Assembly: GCF_000311785.1 (NCBI RefSeq)
Contig: NZ_HE978538.1
Span: 261,693-325,692, forward strand
Reading direction: 5' to 3'
Source of the DNA: Brevibacillus massiliensis
Lineage (GTDB): Bacteria > Bacillota > Bacilli > Brevibacillales > Brevibacillaceae
DNA: 64,000 bases
Every line of letters starts with the position of its first letter. Within the stretch, counting starts at the first letter, position 1. Shown in pieces: positions 46,155 to 54,788 of this stretch. Both the position numbers and the translations under genes were made by a program. The notes under the pieces are model-generated. The model searched no databases and was not told the DNA's origin. It saw only the letters and a program-made list of their open reading frames with translations.

Positions 46155-47705
46155 ATGGGTGTAAAAGATATATTTCAATACAACTGGAGCTACCTTCTGC
46201 CGGAATTTACAATACTCGGGTTTGCTACCCTGCTGTCGCTGATTGACCTGGGCCTCCGCAAGCGGAGCCGGGCCGTCCTCGGTTGGCTGGCTTTGGCCGG
46301 CGTCATTCTCGCGGGAGGATTCGTCCTGTGGAATGCGCAGATTCATCAAGAGCCGTTTTCCTATATGAACGACATGCTGCGGGTGGACAGCTTCGGCAAC
46401 GCGTTTAAGCTGATTTTCCTGGGCGGTGTGGCTTTTTGCCTGATCATGTCGCAGTCTTATATGAAAATATCCGACGAGGTGACGCACCGGGGGGAGTATT
46501 ACTACCTGATGCTGACCGCATTGCTCGGCGCGATGGTCATGGCTTCTTCCGCAGACTTGATCACGCTGTTTGTCGGGCTGGAGCTGCTTTCGATCTCGTC
46601 GTACATCCTGGTTGGCCTGCGCAAAAAAGTGCTGCAATCAAATGAGTCGTCGTTCAAGTACCTTGTGACCGGAGCGATTTCCTCGGCGATGATCCTGTTC
46701 GGGATGTCCTATGTCTACGGATTGACCGGTTCGACAAATCTCTATCAGATCTCTCAGCGTTTAGGGGAGGCGTATACCAGCGGATTCAGCTTCTTGATCC
46801 TGCTGTCGTTCGCATTTTTGGTCGTCGGCCTCAGTTTCAAGATATCGACGGTACCCAATTACATGTGGACACCCGATGTCTACCAGGGAGCTCCTACTCC
46901 CATCACCGCGTTCCTCACTGCCGTGTCGAAGGCGGCGGGATTTGCCATCGTGATTCGCTTGCTGCTGGTCTGCTTTGTGGGGTTGATCGACCCCAATCTC
47001 TATGCGTCCGCAAGCGGCGGCAGGGTCTTCTTCGAGAAGCCGACTTTCTTCCTGTCTGTCATCGCTGCCCTGTCGATGATCTTCGGAAACACATTGGCTC
47101 TGCGTCAGACCAATGTAAAGCGCATGATGGCCTATTCGGGTATCGCCCAAGCCGGGTACCTGCTGGTGCCGTTTGTGACTTTGACACAGCTGTTTTTTGA
47201 ACAGACGGTTTTTTACCTGTTCGCCTACCTGCTGATGAGCTTTGGCGCCTTTGCGATCATCATGGCGGTATCCCATGATCGGAAGAGCGAAGATCTGGGG
47301 AGCTTTGCCGGGTTGTATCACCGTTCTCCGCTGGCGGCGGTGGCCATGACCATCTTTATGCTGTCGCTTGCCGGGATCCCGGTGACGGCCGGATTTTTCG
47401 GCAAGTTCTACATCTTCATCAGTGCGGTGGCGGTGCATCAATACTGGTTGGCGGCCGTGATGATCGGTACCAGCGTGATTTCTTACTACTATTATTTTGG
47501 CTTCATCCGGCAGATGTATATGCGCCCCGGAAACACGGAAGCGCCGCTTCCCCTGCCGAAAGGGGTCGTGTTTATCGTCGCCGTGACGGCGATTGCCACT
47601 GTTGTGTTCGGGGCGGCGCCTGAGCTTGTCACCCAATATGTGCATCATCACTTTAACTCCGGCTTTGATTTTGGTAATCTATTAGTACCAAGCAGTGAAT
47701 CATAA
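46155..47705 (+). CDS. nuoN: NADH-quinone oxidoreductase subunit N
   Basis: Third antiporter-like proton-pumping subunit. 516 residues. Typical sequences are GLELLSISSYILVGLRKK, SFKISTVPNYMWTPDVYQGAPTPITAFLTAVSKAAGFA, QTNVKRMMAYSGIAQAGYL and SLAGIPVTAGFFGKFYIF. The Gly-Gly-Ala-Gly-type site ATAGGAGGG precedes ATG 46155. It is the last gene of the operon. No nuoE, nuoF or nuoG precedes, follows or interrupts the cluster. Confidence 0.96.
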   Translation: MGVKDIFQYNWSYLLPEFTILGFATLLSLIDLGLRKRSRAVLGWLALAGVILAGGFVLWNAQIHQEPFSYMNDMLRVDSFGNAFKLIFLGGVAFCLIMSQSYMKISDEVTHRGEYYYLMLTALLGAMVMASSADLITLFVGLELLSISSYILVGLRKKVLQSNESSFKYLVTGAISSAMILFGMSYVYGLTGSTNLYQISQRLGEAYTSGFSFLILLSFAFLVVGLSFKISTVPNYMWTPDVYQGAPTPITAFLTAVSKAAGFAIVIRLLLVCFVGLIDPNLYASASGGRVFFEKPTFFLSVIAALSMIFGNTLALRQTNVKRMMAYSGIAQAGYLLVPFVTLTQLFFEQTVFYLFAYLLMSFGAFAIIMAVSHDRKSEDLGSFAGLYHRSPLAAVAMTIFMLSLAGIPVTAGFFGKFYIFISAVAVHQYWLAAVMIGTSVISYYYYFGFIRQMYMRPGNTEAPLPLPKGVVFIVAVTAIATVVFGAAPELVTQYVHHHFNSGFDFGNLLVPSSES

Positions 47706-47706
47706 C

Positions 47707-47728
47707 AAAACGGTCGGGACCGTTTTTC
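47707..47728 (+). terminator. Terminator of the nuo operon
   Basis: AAAACGGT (47707-47714) and ACCGTTTT (47719-47726) form a stem with a CGGG tetraloop; T residues continue after the stem. It directly follows the nuoN stop. Confidence 0.85.
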
Positions 47729-47827
47729 CTCTCAGAGGGACAAATGAAGTGTCGACCGCATGCAAGAGAGGGGTGGCAGCTACCTGCCTCCCCCTTTTCC
47801 ATACATAACGGTAAGGAGTAGTGATGG

Positions 47828-48064
47828 ATGTTCGGGTCATTTGGCTTGTCGGCACTGCTGACGATTTTTATTTCGCTTGTTTGCATCGCGCTCAGCTGGT
47901 GGGCCCTGCAGGCATTCCGGCTGGATCTGTTCGTGAAAAAACCGGACAGCGCACAGGTGAAGCTGCTGCAAATCCTCTTATCGATATTCCTGGGGCATGG
48001 CGTTGCCCGGTTTTTCCTCGATTACCTAAGTTCCTCCCTACTGCTGCAGGACTTGTTTAAATAA
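47828..48064 (+). CDS. ywzB: DUF1146 family membrane protein (YwzB-like)
   Basis: 78 residues with two hydrophobic helices (about 8-29 and 46-68) and the family motif SWWALQAFRLDLFVKKP followed by LLSIFLGHGVARFFLDY. Function unknown. It sits in the ywzB position between the respiratory operons and ywmB, as in Bacillus. Start ATG 47828 is ten bases from AAGGAG; the nearby ATG 47824 is in another frame that gives a non-conserved peptide. Confidence 0.85.
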   Translation: MFGSFGLSALLTIFISLVCIALSWWALQAFRLDLFVKKPDSAQVKLLQILLSIFLGHGVARFFLDYLSSSLLLQDLFK

Positions 48065-48147
48065 GGAATGCAACTGGTATATCTCACCATTTTTCCGTGC
48101 AGACTATTTCTAATAAGAGAAAGAAAAGCACGGGGGAGAGGGTTGCG

Positions 48148-48903
48148 ATGTCCAAAAGAACAATGCAGACGGTATGGGTCGTGTTCGCATTGCTGCTGGC
48201 GTACTTTCTGCCGGCAGCCGCAAAAGAACAGGGCAGCGGCGTCACTGCAGCTGAAACTGCTGCCATGGTTCAGGCGGTGGAATCAACGGGCGCCCAGGTC
48301 ACGGAGATCATTTATCGAACTTCGGTTCCGCTAGAGGCAGTAAACAGTACCAAAGACCTAATTGATCTTGGTGACAGATGGAGTAAAATGCTCTCAGTGC
48401 CTGTTTTACATAAGCTAACGAGAGAGAATGAGCTGCAAGTATATGAAGCAGGCAAAAAGACAGGCAGTGCGGAGTTTCAATTTCGGCTGATTGGGGTACC
48501 TAATGGAGAAGAATATGTCACACATCTTGTATTGTCCATCCATGGAGAACGCTCACAATTACAAGATCTAGTGCAATTGTTGCAAACGGCGGATCAGGCG
48601 CTGCGGCGTGCCGGGGCGATTCCGCAATTTAGCACTTGTATTCGTGGAATGTACAGTGATACACTGATTGATGATCAGCAGGAGGGCAAGATTTTTGCTG
48701 TGCTAACATCTCTCCAAGCCAATGAAATTGAGCGCCTGCAGGATGAAACGGTTACGAGTGTTTCCGCGTACACGGAACTGTGGGGCCATTTCATCACAAC
48801 GAACCATGAAAAAATGAATGTACAGGTGGCCACTCATTTAGACAAGAAAAATAATGTGACGCGTATCACCGTCGGGACACCTATCATCACAGCGGAATAT
48901 TAA
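48148..48903 (+). CDS. ywmB: YwmB-family secreted protein (DUF1779)
   Basis: 251 residues. An N-terminal signal sequence (about 1-24, hydrophobic [15 protein letters not shown]) is followed by a soluble domain with no catalytic motif I can name. The family has a TATA-box-binding-protein-like fold. Its place before murAA and spoIID in sporulating bacilli suggests a role in the cell envelope or sporulation, but this is context only. The frame opens at GTG 48097; ATG 48148 after GGGGGAGAGG is chosen because it gives a normal signal peptide. murA follows after 19 bases. Confidence 0.85.
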   Translation: MSKRTMQTVWVVFALLLAYFLPAAAKEQGSGVTAAETAAMVQAVESTGAQVTEIIYRTSVPLEAVNSTKDLIDLGDRWSKMLSVPVLHKLTRENELQVYEAGKKTGSAEFQFRLIGVPNGEEYVTHLVLSIHGERSQLQDLVQLLQTADQALRRAGAIPQFSTCIRGMYSDTLIDDQQEGKIFAVLTSLQANEIERLQDETVTSVSAYTELWGHFITTNHEKMNVQVATHLDKKNNVTRITVGTPIITAEY

Positions 48904-48922
48904 GCACGCGGAGGGATACACA

Positions 48923-50251
48923 TTGGAAAAAATCGTTGTCCGCGGTGGTAAGGTTTTAACGGGAACTGTGAAAGTATCAGGGGCAAAAAATGCCGTCCTC
49001 CCGATCATCGCCGCATCGATTCTAGCTGAAGAGGGTGTGTGCGTCATTCACGACGTACCAGGACTGGACGATGTTCACACGATCTGCGAGTTGCTCAGAA
49101 CCCTGCAAATCGATATTACATACGACAGTGAAACCTTGACGATTGACGCCACGAAACTGGAAGGAATTGAAGCTTCATACGAACTGGTCCGAAAAATGCG
49201 GGCTTCGTTTCTCGTCATGGGGCCGCTATTGGCCCGCAGCGGAAAAGCTCGCATCGCTCTTCCCGGGGGCTGTGCAATCGGTACCAGACCGATCGATCAG
49301 CACCTGAAGGGGTTTGAAGCGATGGGGGCCAAAATCGACATTGGCCAAGGCTTCATTGAAGCGTCCGTAGCCGGGCGGTTAAAAGGGGCGAAGATTTATC
49401 TGGACATCGCCAGCGTAGGCGCTACGGAAAACATCATGATGGCGGCTGCGCTCGCAGAGGGAACGACTGTGATCGAAAACGCCGCAGAAGAACCGGAGAT
49501 CGTAGATTTAGCCAACTTCTTGAACGGTATGGGGGCAAAGATTCGCGGCGCCGGGACAGGCTCTATTCGCATTGAAGGCGTGGAGAAGCTGCGCGGCTGC
49601 ACACATGCCGTAATTCCGGACCGGATCGAAGCGGGAACCTTTATGGTGGCTGCCGCGATCACAGGCGGAGACGTCTTTGTGGAAAATGCCATCTGTGATC
49701 ATCTCAAATCCATTACGGCCAAGCTTCGCGAGATGGGCGTAGAGGTGGATGAGCTGGAAAACGGCGTTCGCGTGCGCCGAAAGGGCCCTTTAAAGGCTGT
49801 CGATGTAAAGACGCTGCCGTATCCGGGTTTTCCCACCGACATGCAGTCGCAGATGATGGCATTGTTATTAGCCTCGGAAGGGACGAGCATCGTTACCGAA
49901 ACCGTCTTTGAAAATCGCTTTATGCATGTGGAAGAATTCCGCCGCATGAGTGCCAATATTAAAATTGAGGGACGCAGCGCCATTGTGGAAGGCGGCGTAA
50001 AGCTGACCGGCTGCAGGGTGTGCGCTACGGATTTGCGTGCTGGAGCCGCACTGGTGCTGGCAGGACTGATCGCGAACGGTGAGACAGAAGTAACCGGGCT
50101 GCATCATTTGGACCGTGGTTACATCAATTTTACCGAAAAATTCCAGGGGCTGGGAGCCGCGATCAAACGCGTATCGATTGTCGAGGTGCCGGTAGCCCAT
50201 ACGGTTAAACCGGCAGTGCTGAAAGGCGATCTGTCTGCAAATCTCATTTAA
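48923..50251 (+). CDS. murA: UDP-GlcNAc 1-carboxyvinyltransferase, principal copy (MurAA type)
   Basis: First committed step of peptidoglycan synthesis. 442 residues from TTG 48923 ([14 protein letters not shown]), with GGAGGG five bases upstream. Lys22 in SGAKNA and the PEP-reactive Cys117 in [11 protein letters not shown] are present. It lies between ywmB and spoIID, the position of the essential B. subtilis murAA. The C-terminus extends about 20 residues beyond the other paralogue. A strong terminator separates it from spoIID. Confidence 0.96.
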   Translation: MEKIVVRGGKVLTGTVKVSGAKNAVLPIIAASILAEEGVCVIHDVPGLDDVHTICELLRTLQIDITYDSETLTIDATKLEGIEASYELVRKMRASFLVMGPLLARSGKARIALPGGCAIGTRPIDQHLKGFEAMGAKIDIGQGFIEASVAGRLKGAKIYLDIASVGATENIMMAAALAEGTTVIENAAEEPEIVDLANFLNGMGAKIRGAGTGSIRIEGVEKLRGCTHAVIPDRIEAGTFMVAAAITGGDVFVENAICDHLKSITAKLREMGVEVDELENGVRVRRKGPLKAVDVKTLPYPGFPTDMQSQMMALLLASEGTSIVTETVFENRFMHVEEFRRMSANIKIEGRSAIVEGGVKLTGCRVCATDLRAGAALVLAGLIANGETEVTGLHHLDRGYINFTEKFQGLGAAIKRVSIVEVPVAHTVKPAVLKGDLSANLI

Positions 50252-50258
50252 ACCCCAC

Positions 50259-50286
50259 AAGACTTCCGTTTTGGAAGTCTTTTTTC
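50259..50286 (+). terminator. Terminator after murAA
   Basis: AAGACTTCC (50259-50267) pairs perfectly with GGAAGTCTT (50273-50281) around a five-base loop, followed by T residues. Confidence 0.92.
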
Positions 50287-50290
50287 TTTT

Positions 50291-50335
50291 TCATAGACTA
50301 TTTGTTCTACCCCTACTGCACAGGTCATAGACTAT
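50291..50335 (+). repeat. 11-bp direct repeat upstream of spoIID
   Basis: TCATAGACTAT occurs at 50291-50301 and again at 50325-50335. The CATAGACT part of the second copy resembles a sigma-E -10 (CATACAnT, one mismatch), but no good -35 lies 13-15 bases upstream. The repeat may be a regulator site or a promoter duplication. Confidence 0.5.
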
Positions 50336-50372
50336 AGTGGTCAGATTGTCCCCAAGAATGCAGGAGGTGGAG

Positions 50373-51380
50373 ATGATGTTGCGGCGTTACTTGCTTTTTC
50401 TGCTTACGGTTCTGCCGATACTGCTGATCGTGCTGCCGGCCGGGATTGTTCTCTATTTTTCCCCGAATGCTAGTGTTGCCGTGCCGGCTCAGAGTGAACA
50501 AGGGACGACAGCCAGCACCGCACCTCAGCCAGAAGTAAAAGTATACCGGTCGGAGAAACAGAAGACGGAGACGATTCCGCTGGAAAGGTATATCGAAGGC
50601 GTGGTGGCGGCGGAAATGCCGGCCGAATTCGAACTGGAAGCCCTGAAGGCGCAGGCGCTTGCCGCCCGAACTTACATCGTGAGACGCCTGGCCGAGGGGA
50701 AATTTGAGGATGTGCCGCAAGGAGCTGAGGTGCTCGATACGGTCCAGCACCAGAAGTACCTGGATGACGAGGAGCTAAAGGCGATCTGGAAGGAAAATTA
50801 CGACGTGAAAAGGGAACGCATTCGCCAGGCGGTAAAAGGGACAGCAGGCATGATCGTCACCTTTGAAGGAAAACCGATTGACGCGACGTTTTTTTCGACG
50901 AGCAACGGGTTTACCGAAAATGCCAACGAGTATTGGAATCAATCGATTCCCTATCTTCGCAGCGTGGCAAGTCCCTGGGATCGCGAATCCCCCAAGTATC
51001 AAGCCGTCACGGAGATGAGCCTGGCAGACTTTGAGCAAAAACTGGGAGTATCATTGGACGCCCAGGCGATCAGCACGGGAACGTTCTATTCTGTCATCGA
51101 ACGGACGACGGGAAACCGGGTGGGCAGAGTACAGATCGGCAATAAAGACTTTACGGGAAAGGAAGTAAGGGAGAAGCTGGGATTGAATTCCACGGCGTTT
51201 GCGATGACGCTGAAGAACAACAGCTTGCAGATTACGACACAGGGCTACGGACATGGTGTCGGCATGAGCCAGTGGGGAGCCAACGGCATGGCCAAGGAAG
51301 GAAAACGGGCGGAGCAAATCATCAAGTACTTTTATCAGGGGGTCTCTCTGGAAGACTACCACAAAATCTTGCCGAGCTAA
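50373..51380 (+). CDS. spoIID: Stage II sporulation protein D
   Basis: Lytic transglycosylase of the DMP engulfment machine, which degrades septal peptidoglycan from the mother-cell side. 335 residues. One N-terminal membrane helix (about 6-27) is followed by a Pro/Thr linker and the SpoIID domain. The domain has LERYIEGVVAAEMPAEFELEALKAQALAART with the catalytic glutamate, FFSTSNGFTENANEYW, and GYGHGVGMSQWGANGMAKEG. ATG 50373 or 50376 follows AGGAGGTGG; the frame upstream to 50337 is unlikely to be translated. Confidence 0.95.
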   Translation: MMLRRYLLFLLTVLPILLIVLPAGIVLYFSPNASVAVPAQSEQGTTASTAPQPEVKVYRSEKQKTETIPLERYIEGVVAAEMPAEFELEALKAQALAARTYIVRRLAEGKFEDVPQGAEVLDTVQHQKYLDDEELKAIWKENYDVKRERIRQAVKGTAGMIVTFEGKPIDATFFSTSNGFTENANEYWNQSIPYLRSVASPWDRESPKYQAVTEMSLADFEQKLGVSLDAQAISTGTFYSVIERTTGNRVGRVQIGNKDFTGKEVREKLGLNSTAFAMTLKNNSLQITTQGYGHGVGMSQWGANGMAKEGKRAEQIIKYFYQGVSLEDYHKILPS

Positions 51381-51421
51381 GCGAACAAGAAAAATTTTCG
51401 CATTATTCTCTTTTCCCTCAG

Positions 51422-51449
51422 GTTTAGACAGCAGAAATCTGGCGATACT
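51422..51449 (+). promoter_or_regulatory. Candidate sigma-F promoter of spoIIQ
   Basis: GTTTA (51422-51426), 14 bases, then GGCGATACT (51441-51449), which matches GGnRAnAHT at every defined position. spoIIQ is a forespore sigma-F gene in B. subtilis. The -10 shares CGATACTG with the spoIIR candidate at 14137. Confidence 0.62.
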
Positions 51450-51470
51450 GGGGGATAGAGGTGATAAAAA

Positions 51471-52196
51471 GTGGAAGATCAAAAGAATCAAAATCAACCA
51501 ATTCCTTTCAAAAAGTCTGCTTGGAAGAGATTTTTGGGCAAGAAGTGGGCGTTTCCTGCAATCTACATCGGCACCGCGGCAATCATCCTGGCTATTGTGA
51601 TGTACTTCCAAGGCAACGCTGCGAATTCGCCGGCAGGCAGCTCCCAGGACAAGGAAGGAGTCTCCGTCACAGCTCCCGAGGACAGCAGCGCCGCGCATGA
51701 CAGCCATGAGAACGACACCGTAGCCGTAAGCAAAACACCTGAGTCGTTGGCATTGCCAGTTGCGAAAGACGTAAACTACGAGATGGGCATGCGCTTCTTC
51801 GATGATCAGGCGCCCAAGGAAGAACAGATGAAGGCGCTCGTCCAGTACGACAAATCGGTAACGCCCCACACCGGAGTCGACTTCGTCTCCAAAGACGGAA
51901 AAGCGTTTGATGTAGCCGCAGTATTGGCCGGTGAGGTCGTAAAACGGGAAAACAACGATCCGCTTGTCGGCGGCATTGTGGAGATCAAACATGAGAACGA
52001 TATGGTGACCGTCTATCAGGGCTTGGAAAACATCGCCGTCAACGTCGGAGACAAAGTCACGCAAGGGCAAAAATTGGGAAGTGCCGGACGCAGCGTGTAT
52101 GAAAAAGACGCTGGAGTACATCTCCACTTCGAAGTGCGCGTGAAGGGCGAACCGGTCAATCCTGAGCAGTATCTCGAAAAAACCCAAACTCAGTAA
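51471..52196 (+). CDS. spoIIQ: SpoIIQ-like M23 domain sporulation protein
   Basis: Forespore membrane protein of the SpoIIIAH-SpoIIQ channel. 241 residues from GTG 51471 after AGAGGTG. One membrane helix (about 27-46) is followed by a Ser/Glu-rich linker and a LytM/M23 domain (about 95-235). Both zinc motifs are intact: His133-x3-Asp137 (HTGVDF) and His217-Leu-His219 (HLHFE). B. subtilis SpoIIQ is degenerate at the first motif, so this one may be an active endopeptidase, as in clostridial SpoIIQ. Its position between spoIID and spoIIID matches Bacillus. Confidence 0.9.
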   Translation: MEDQKNQNQPIPFKKSAWKRFLGKKWAFPAIYIGTAAIILAIVMYFQGNAANSPAGSSQDKEGVSVTAPEDSSAAHDSHENDTVAVSKTPESLALPVAKDVNYEMGMRFFDDQAPKEEQMKALVQYDKSVTPHTGVDFVSKDGKAFDVAAVLAGEVVKRENNDPLVGGIVEIKHENDMVTVYQGLENIAVNVGDKVTQGQKLGSAGRSVYEKDAGVHLHFEVRVKGEPVNPEQYLEKTQTQ

Positions 52197-52213
52197 AAGG
52201 GATGGTTCTAAAC

Positions 52214-52245
52214 GGAAAACCTGTCAATATTGGCAGGTTTTCTTC
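52214..52245 (+). terminator. Terminator after spoIIQ
   Basis: AAAACCTGTC (52216-52225) pairs with GGCAGGTTTT (52232-52241), one G-U pair, AATATT loop, followed by TTC-TTC. Confidence 0.85.
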
Positions 52246-52307
52246 TGTATGTACATGCAGTCAGAAAAAGAATTGCCTTAAATCAGCTTGTCAGGCTTGT
52301 AAACGTA

Positions 52308-52336
52308 GAATATGTGTCCCTTCCTACCCATATATT
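52308..52336 (+). promoter_or_regulatory. Candidate sigma-E promoter of spoIIID
   Basis: GAATATG (52308-52314), 14 bases, CATATATT (52329-52336). This matches the sigma-E pattern (KMATATT / CATACAnT) with one mismatch in each element. B. subtilis spoIIID is sigma-E dependent. Confidence 0.65.
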
Positions 52337-52371
52337 GTATCAGACAATTTTGATACAGGGAGGCGAAGGGC

Positions 52372-52656
52372 GTGCACGATTACATCAAAGAGCGAACCAT
52401 TAAAATTGGTCGATATATCGTGGAAACTCGTAATACGGTTCGCATGATCGCCAAAGAATTTGGCGTTTCGAAAAGCACGGTGCACAAAGATTTGACAGAG
52501 CGGCTGCCCGAGATTAATCCAGAGTTGGCCAACCAGGTAAAAGAAATTCTGGAATATCACAAGTCGATCCGGCATTTGCGGGGAGGAGAGGCGACGAAGA
52601 TCAAGTACAAGCGGAAAAACCGAAAACTGAAACGGGAACAGGAAGAAAGTGTATAA
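52372..52656 (+). CDS. spoIIID: Sporulation transcriptional regulator SpoIIID
   Basis: Small mother-cell DNA-binding protein that adjusts the sigma-E regulon and prepares for sigma-K. 94 residues from GTG 52372 after AGGGAGGCGAAGG. It starts MHDYIKERTIKIGRYIVET, and the helix-turn-helix is VRMIAKEFGVSKSTVHKDLTERL. It is nearly identical in this core to B. subtilis SpoIIID; the basic tail KYKRKNRKLKREQ is also DNA-binding. Single gene between spoIIQ and mbl. Confidence 0.97.
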   Translation: MHDYIKERTIKIGRYIVETRNTVRMIAKEFGVSKSTVHKDLTERLPEINPELANQVKEILEYHKSIRHLRGGEATKIKYKRKNRKLKREQEESV

Positions 52657-52685
52657 GAAATGCATAAAACTGTTAAATGTTTTGC

Positions 52686-52714
52686 TTGTCCTCCCACGAA
52701 TTACAGCCTATGAT
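52686..52714 (+). promoter_or_regulatory. Candidate promoter of mbl
   Basis: TTGTCC (52686-52691) and TATGAT (52709-52714) with 17-base spacing, about 35 bases before the mbl start. Confidence 0.5.
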
Positions 52715-52753
52715 AAAGTAGTAATCATGTATTTGTAGTAGGGAGGCCCTTTC

Positions 52754-53770
52754 ATGTTTAGCAAAGATATCGGAATCGATTTAGGCACGGCCAATGTCGC
52801 GATATTTGTAAAAGGAAAAGGTATTGTACTGGATGAACCATCGGTGGTGGCAATTGACAATCATACCAAGAAAGTATTGGCCGTAGGGAATGAGGCGCAT
52901 CGTATGGTTGGGCGTACGCCCGGCAATATCGTCGCCATCCGACCTTTGCGAGACGGGGTCATCGCTGATTTTGAAATTACGGAAGCCATGTTAAAACACT
53001 TCCTGGCAAAAATCGGGGGGAAAAGTCTGTTTGCCCGGCCGCGTATTTTGATCTGCTGTCCGACCAACATCACTTCTGTAGAGCAAAAGGCCATTCGGGA
53101 AGCGGCAGAACGAAGTGCCGGCGCACGGGAAGTGTTTATCGAGGAAGAACCAAAGGTAGCAGCAGTTGGCGCAGGCATGGAAATCTTCCAACCGTCGGGC
53201 AATATGGTTGTCGATATCGGCGGGGGAACTACAGACGTTGCAGTTCTTTCGATGGGTGATATCGTTACCGCTTCTTCCATAAAAGTTGCAGGGGACAAAT
53301 TTGATCTGGCAATCATGCGATACATAAAGAATACTTACAAACTGTTAATTGGGGAGCGTACGGCGGAAGATATAAAAGTAAACATAGGAACGGTCTACGG
53401 CGGACGCCAGGACGAAATGGACATACGCGGACGGGATATGGTCACAGGGCTTCCCCAGACCATTACAATCCGTTCGCACCAGGTCCAAGAAGCCCTGGCC
53501 GAGTCGGTTCACGATATTGTACAAGCCTCTAAAAATGTTTTAGAACGAACACCTCCGGAGCTTTCTGCCGATATTATTGATAAAGGCGTATTTTTAACGG
53601 GAGGAGGGGCCCTGCTGCACGGGATCGACCAGCTTCTGGCCAACGAATTGAAAGTGCCCGTTTTGGTGGCTGACGATCCGATGATGTGCGTGGCAAAGGG
53701 TACGGGGATGATGCTTGACTACCTGGACAAAGCCCCCAGACCTTCTCGCAGAAGAAAGTACTTGGGATGA
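52754..53770 (+). CDS. mbl: MreB-like actin homologue Mbl
   Basis: Bacterial actin that guides cylindrical wall synthesis. 338 residues. The phosphate-1 loop is GIDLGTANV, phosphate-2 is VVDIGGGTTDVAV, and the adenosine region is FLTGGGALLHGIDQLL. LFARPRILICCPTNITSVEQKAI and the amphipathic, basic C-terminus SRRRKYLG are typical. Being next to spoIIID and the flagellar flhO-flhP genes identifies it as mbl rather than mreB or mreBH. An AGGGAGG site precedes ATG 52754. Confidence 0.95.
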   Translation: MFSKDIGIDLGTANVAIFVKGKGIVLDEPSVVAIDNHTKKVLAVGNEAHRMVGRTPGNIVAIRPLRDGVIADFEITEAMLKHFLAKIGGKSLFARPRILICCPTNITSVEQKAIREAAERSAGAREVFIEEEPKVAAVGAGMEIFQPSGNMVVDIGGGTTDVAVLSMGDIVTASSIKVAGDKFDLAIMRYIKNTYKLLIGERTAEDIKVNIGTVYGGRQDEMDIRGRDMVTGLPQTITIRSHQVQEALAESVHDIVQASKNVLERTPPELSADIIDKGVFLTGGGALLHGIDQLLANELKVPVLVADDPMMCVAKGTGMMLDYLDKAPRPSRRRKYLG

Positions 53771-53782
53771 GGAGGAACTCGT

Positions 53783-54772
53783 TTGATTAGGGGATTATAC
53801 ACTGCCGCTGCGGGGATGCTCACCATGCAGCGCCAGCAAGAGTCGCTGTCGAATAACCTGGCTAATATCAATACACCCGGATATAAAGAGGACGAGGGAG
53901 TCATCCGTTCTTTTCCGGAGCAGCTGATCATGCGGATTCGCGACCAGCAAGGGCCCGATATCCAGGGATGGCCCAATCCGCTGGGACAACCTGTGCCGAT
54001 CGGGGGTCTGCACACCGGAGTGTACATGTCTGAGGCCCTGCCCAACTTTGCGCAGGGAGACATTCAGCAGACGGATAACCCTTACGACATCGCTTTGACA
54101 GACAATTTACCCGTTCCGGAAAACCCAGCGCAGATCAATGGAAAACCGGTGCAGCCGAAGCTCTTTTTCATGGTCGCCAAACTGGAAAACCGGGAACAAC
54201 TGACTGGGCCCGTCCAGGTGGAGCAGATTCGCTACACGCGTAGCGGGAATTTCAACGTAAACCCGGACGGGTACCTGGTGACGGCAGACGGCTATTACGT
54301 GCTGGACCGGGAGCGCCAACCCATTCAGATAAACAATCTGCCGGATGGCTTCGGGAACACCCTCAACGTGGGACAAGACCTGAAAATTTCAGCCACCGGA
54401 GGGCTGTATTATCCGAACCCGGCCGATCCGGCGGGGAGAGATGTACCGCTCACCAACCCCAATTCACTGGATATGGTGGAAATCGGGCTGACACGCGTAG
54501 ACAACCCGTATGAGCTGGTACGGGAAGGGAACAACGTCTATCGCTACCAGGGAGCAGCGCAGCTGGAACCGATCGATCCTGCAGATCCGGCAGTGAACGG
54601 ATATTTCGCGCTGCGCCAGGGATGGATTGAACGAGCCAACGTCAACCCCACCCGCACGATGACAGACATGTTGGCCGTTCTGCGAGCCTATGAGGCAAAT
54701 CAACGGGTCATTACCACCCTTGACGGTACGATGGACAAGGCCGTGAACGATATCGGCCGGGTTAACGGATAG
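53783..54772 (+). CDS. flhO: Flagellar hook-basal body protein FlhO (FlgF/FlgG family)
   Basis: 329 residues from TTG 53783 after GAGGAGGAA. The N-terminal rod-signature LYTAAAGMLTMQRQQESLSNNLANINTPGYK and the C-terminal NPTRTMTDMLAVLRAYEANQRVITTLDG are the helix pair shared by all flagellar rod and hook axial proteins. The middle domain is large and variable. In B. subtilis flhO-flhP follow mbl and encode distal rod proteins, and the same order is seen here. No signal peptide, as expected for type III export. Confidence 0.92.
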   Translation: MIRGLYTAAAGMLTMQRQQESLSNNLANINTPGYKEDEGVIRSFPEQLIMRIRDQQGPDIQGWPNPLGQPVPIGGLHTGVYMSEALPNFAQGDIQQTDNPYDIALTDNLPVPENPAQINGKPVQPKLFFMVAKLENREQLTGPVQVEQIRYTRSGNFNVNPDGYLVTADGYYVLDRERQPIQINNLPDGFGNTLNVGQDLKISATGGLYYPNPADPAGRDVPLTNPNSLDMVEIGLTRVDNPYELVREGNNVYRYQGAAQLEPIDPADPAVNGYFALRQGWIERANVNPTRTMTDMLAVLRAYEANQRVITTLDGTMDKAVNDIGRVNG

Positions 54773-54788
54773 AGGAGGGGGAACATAG

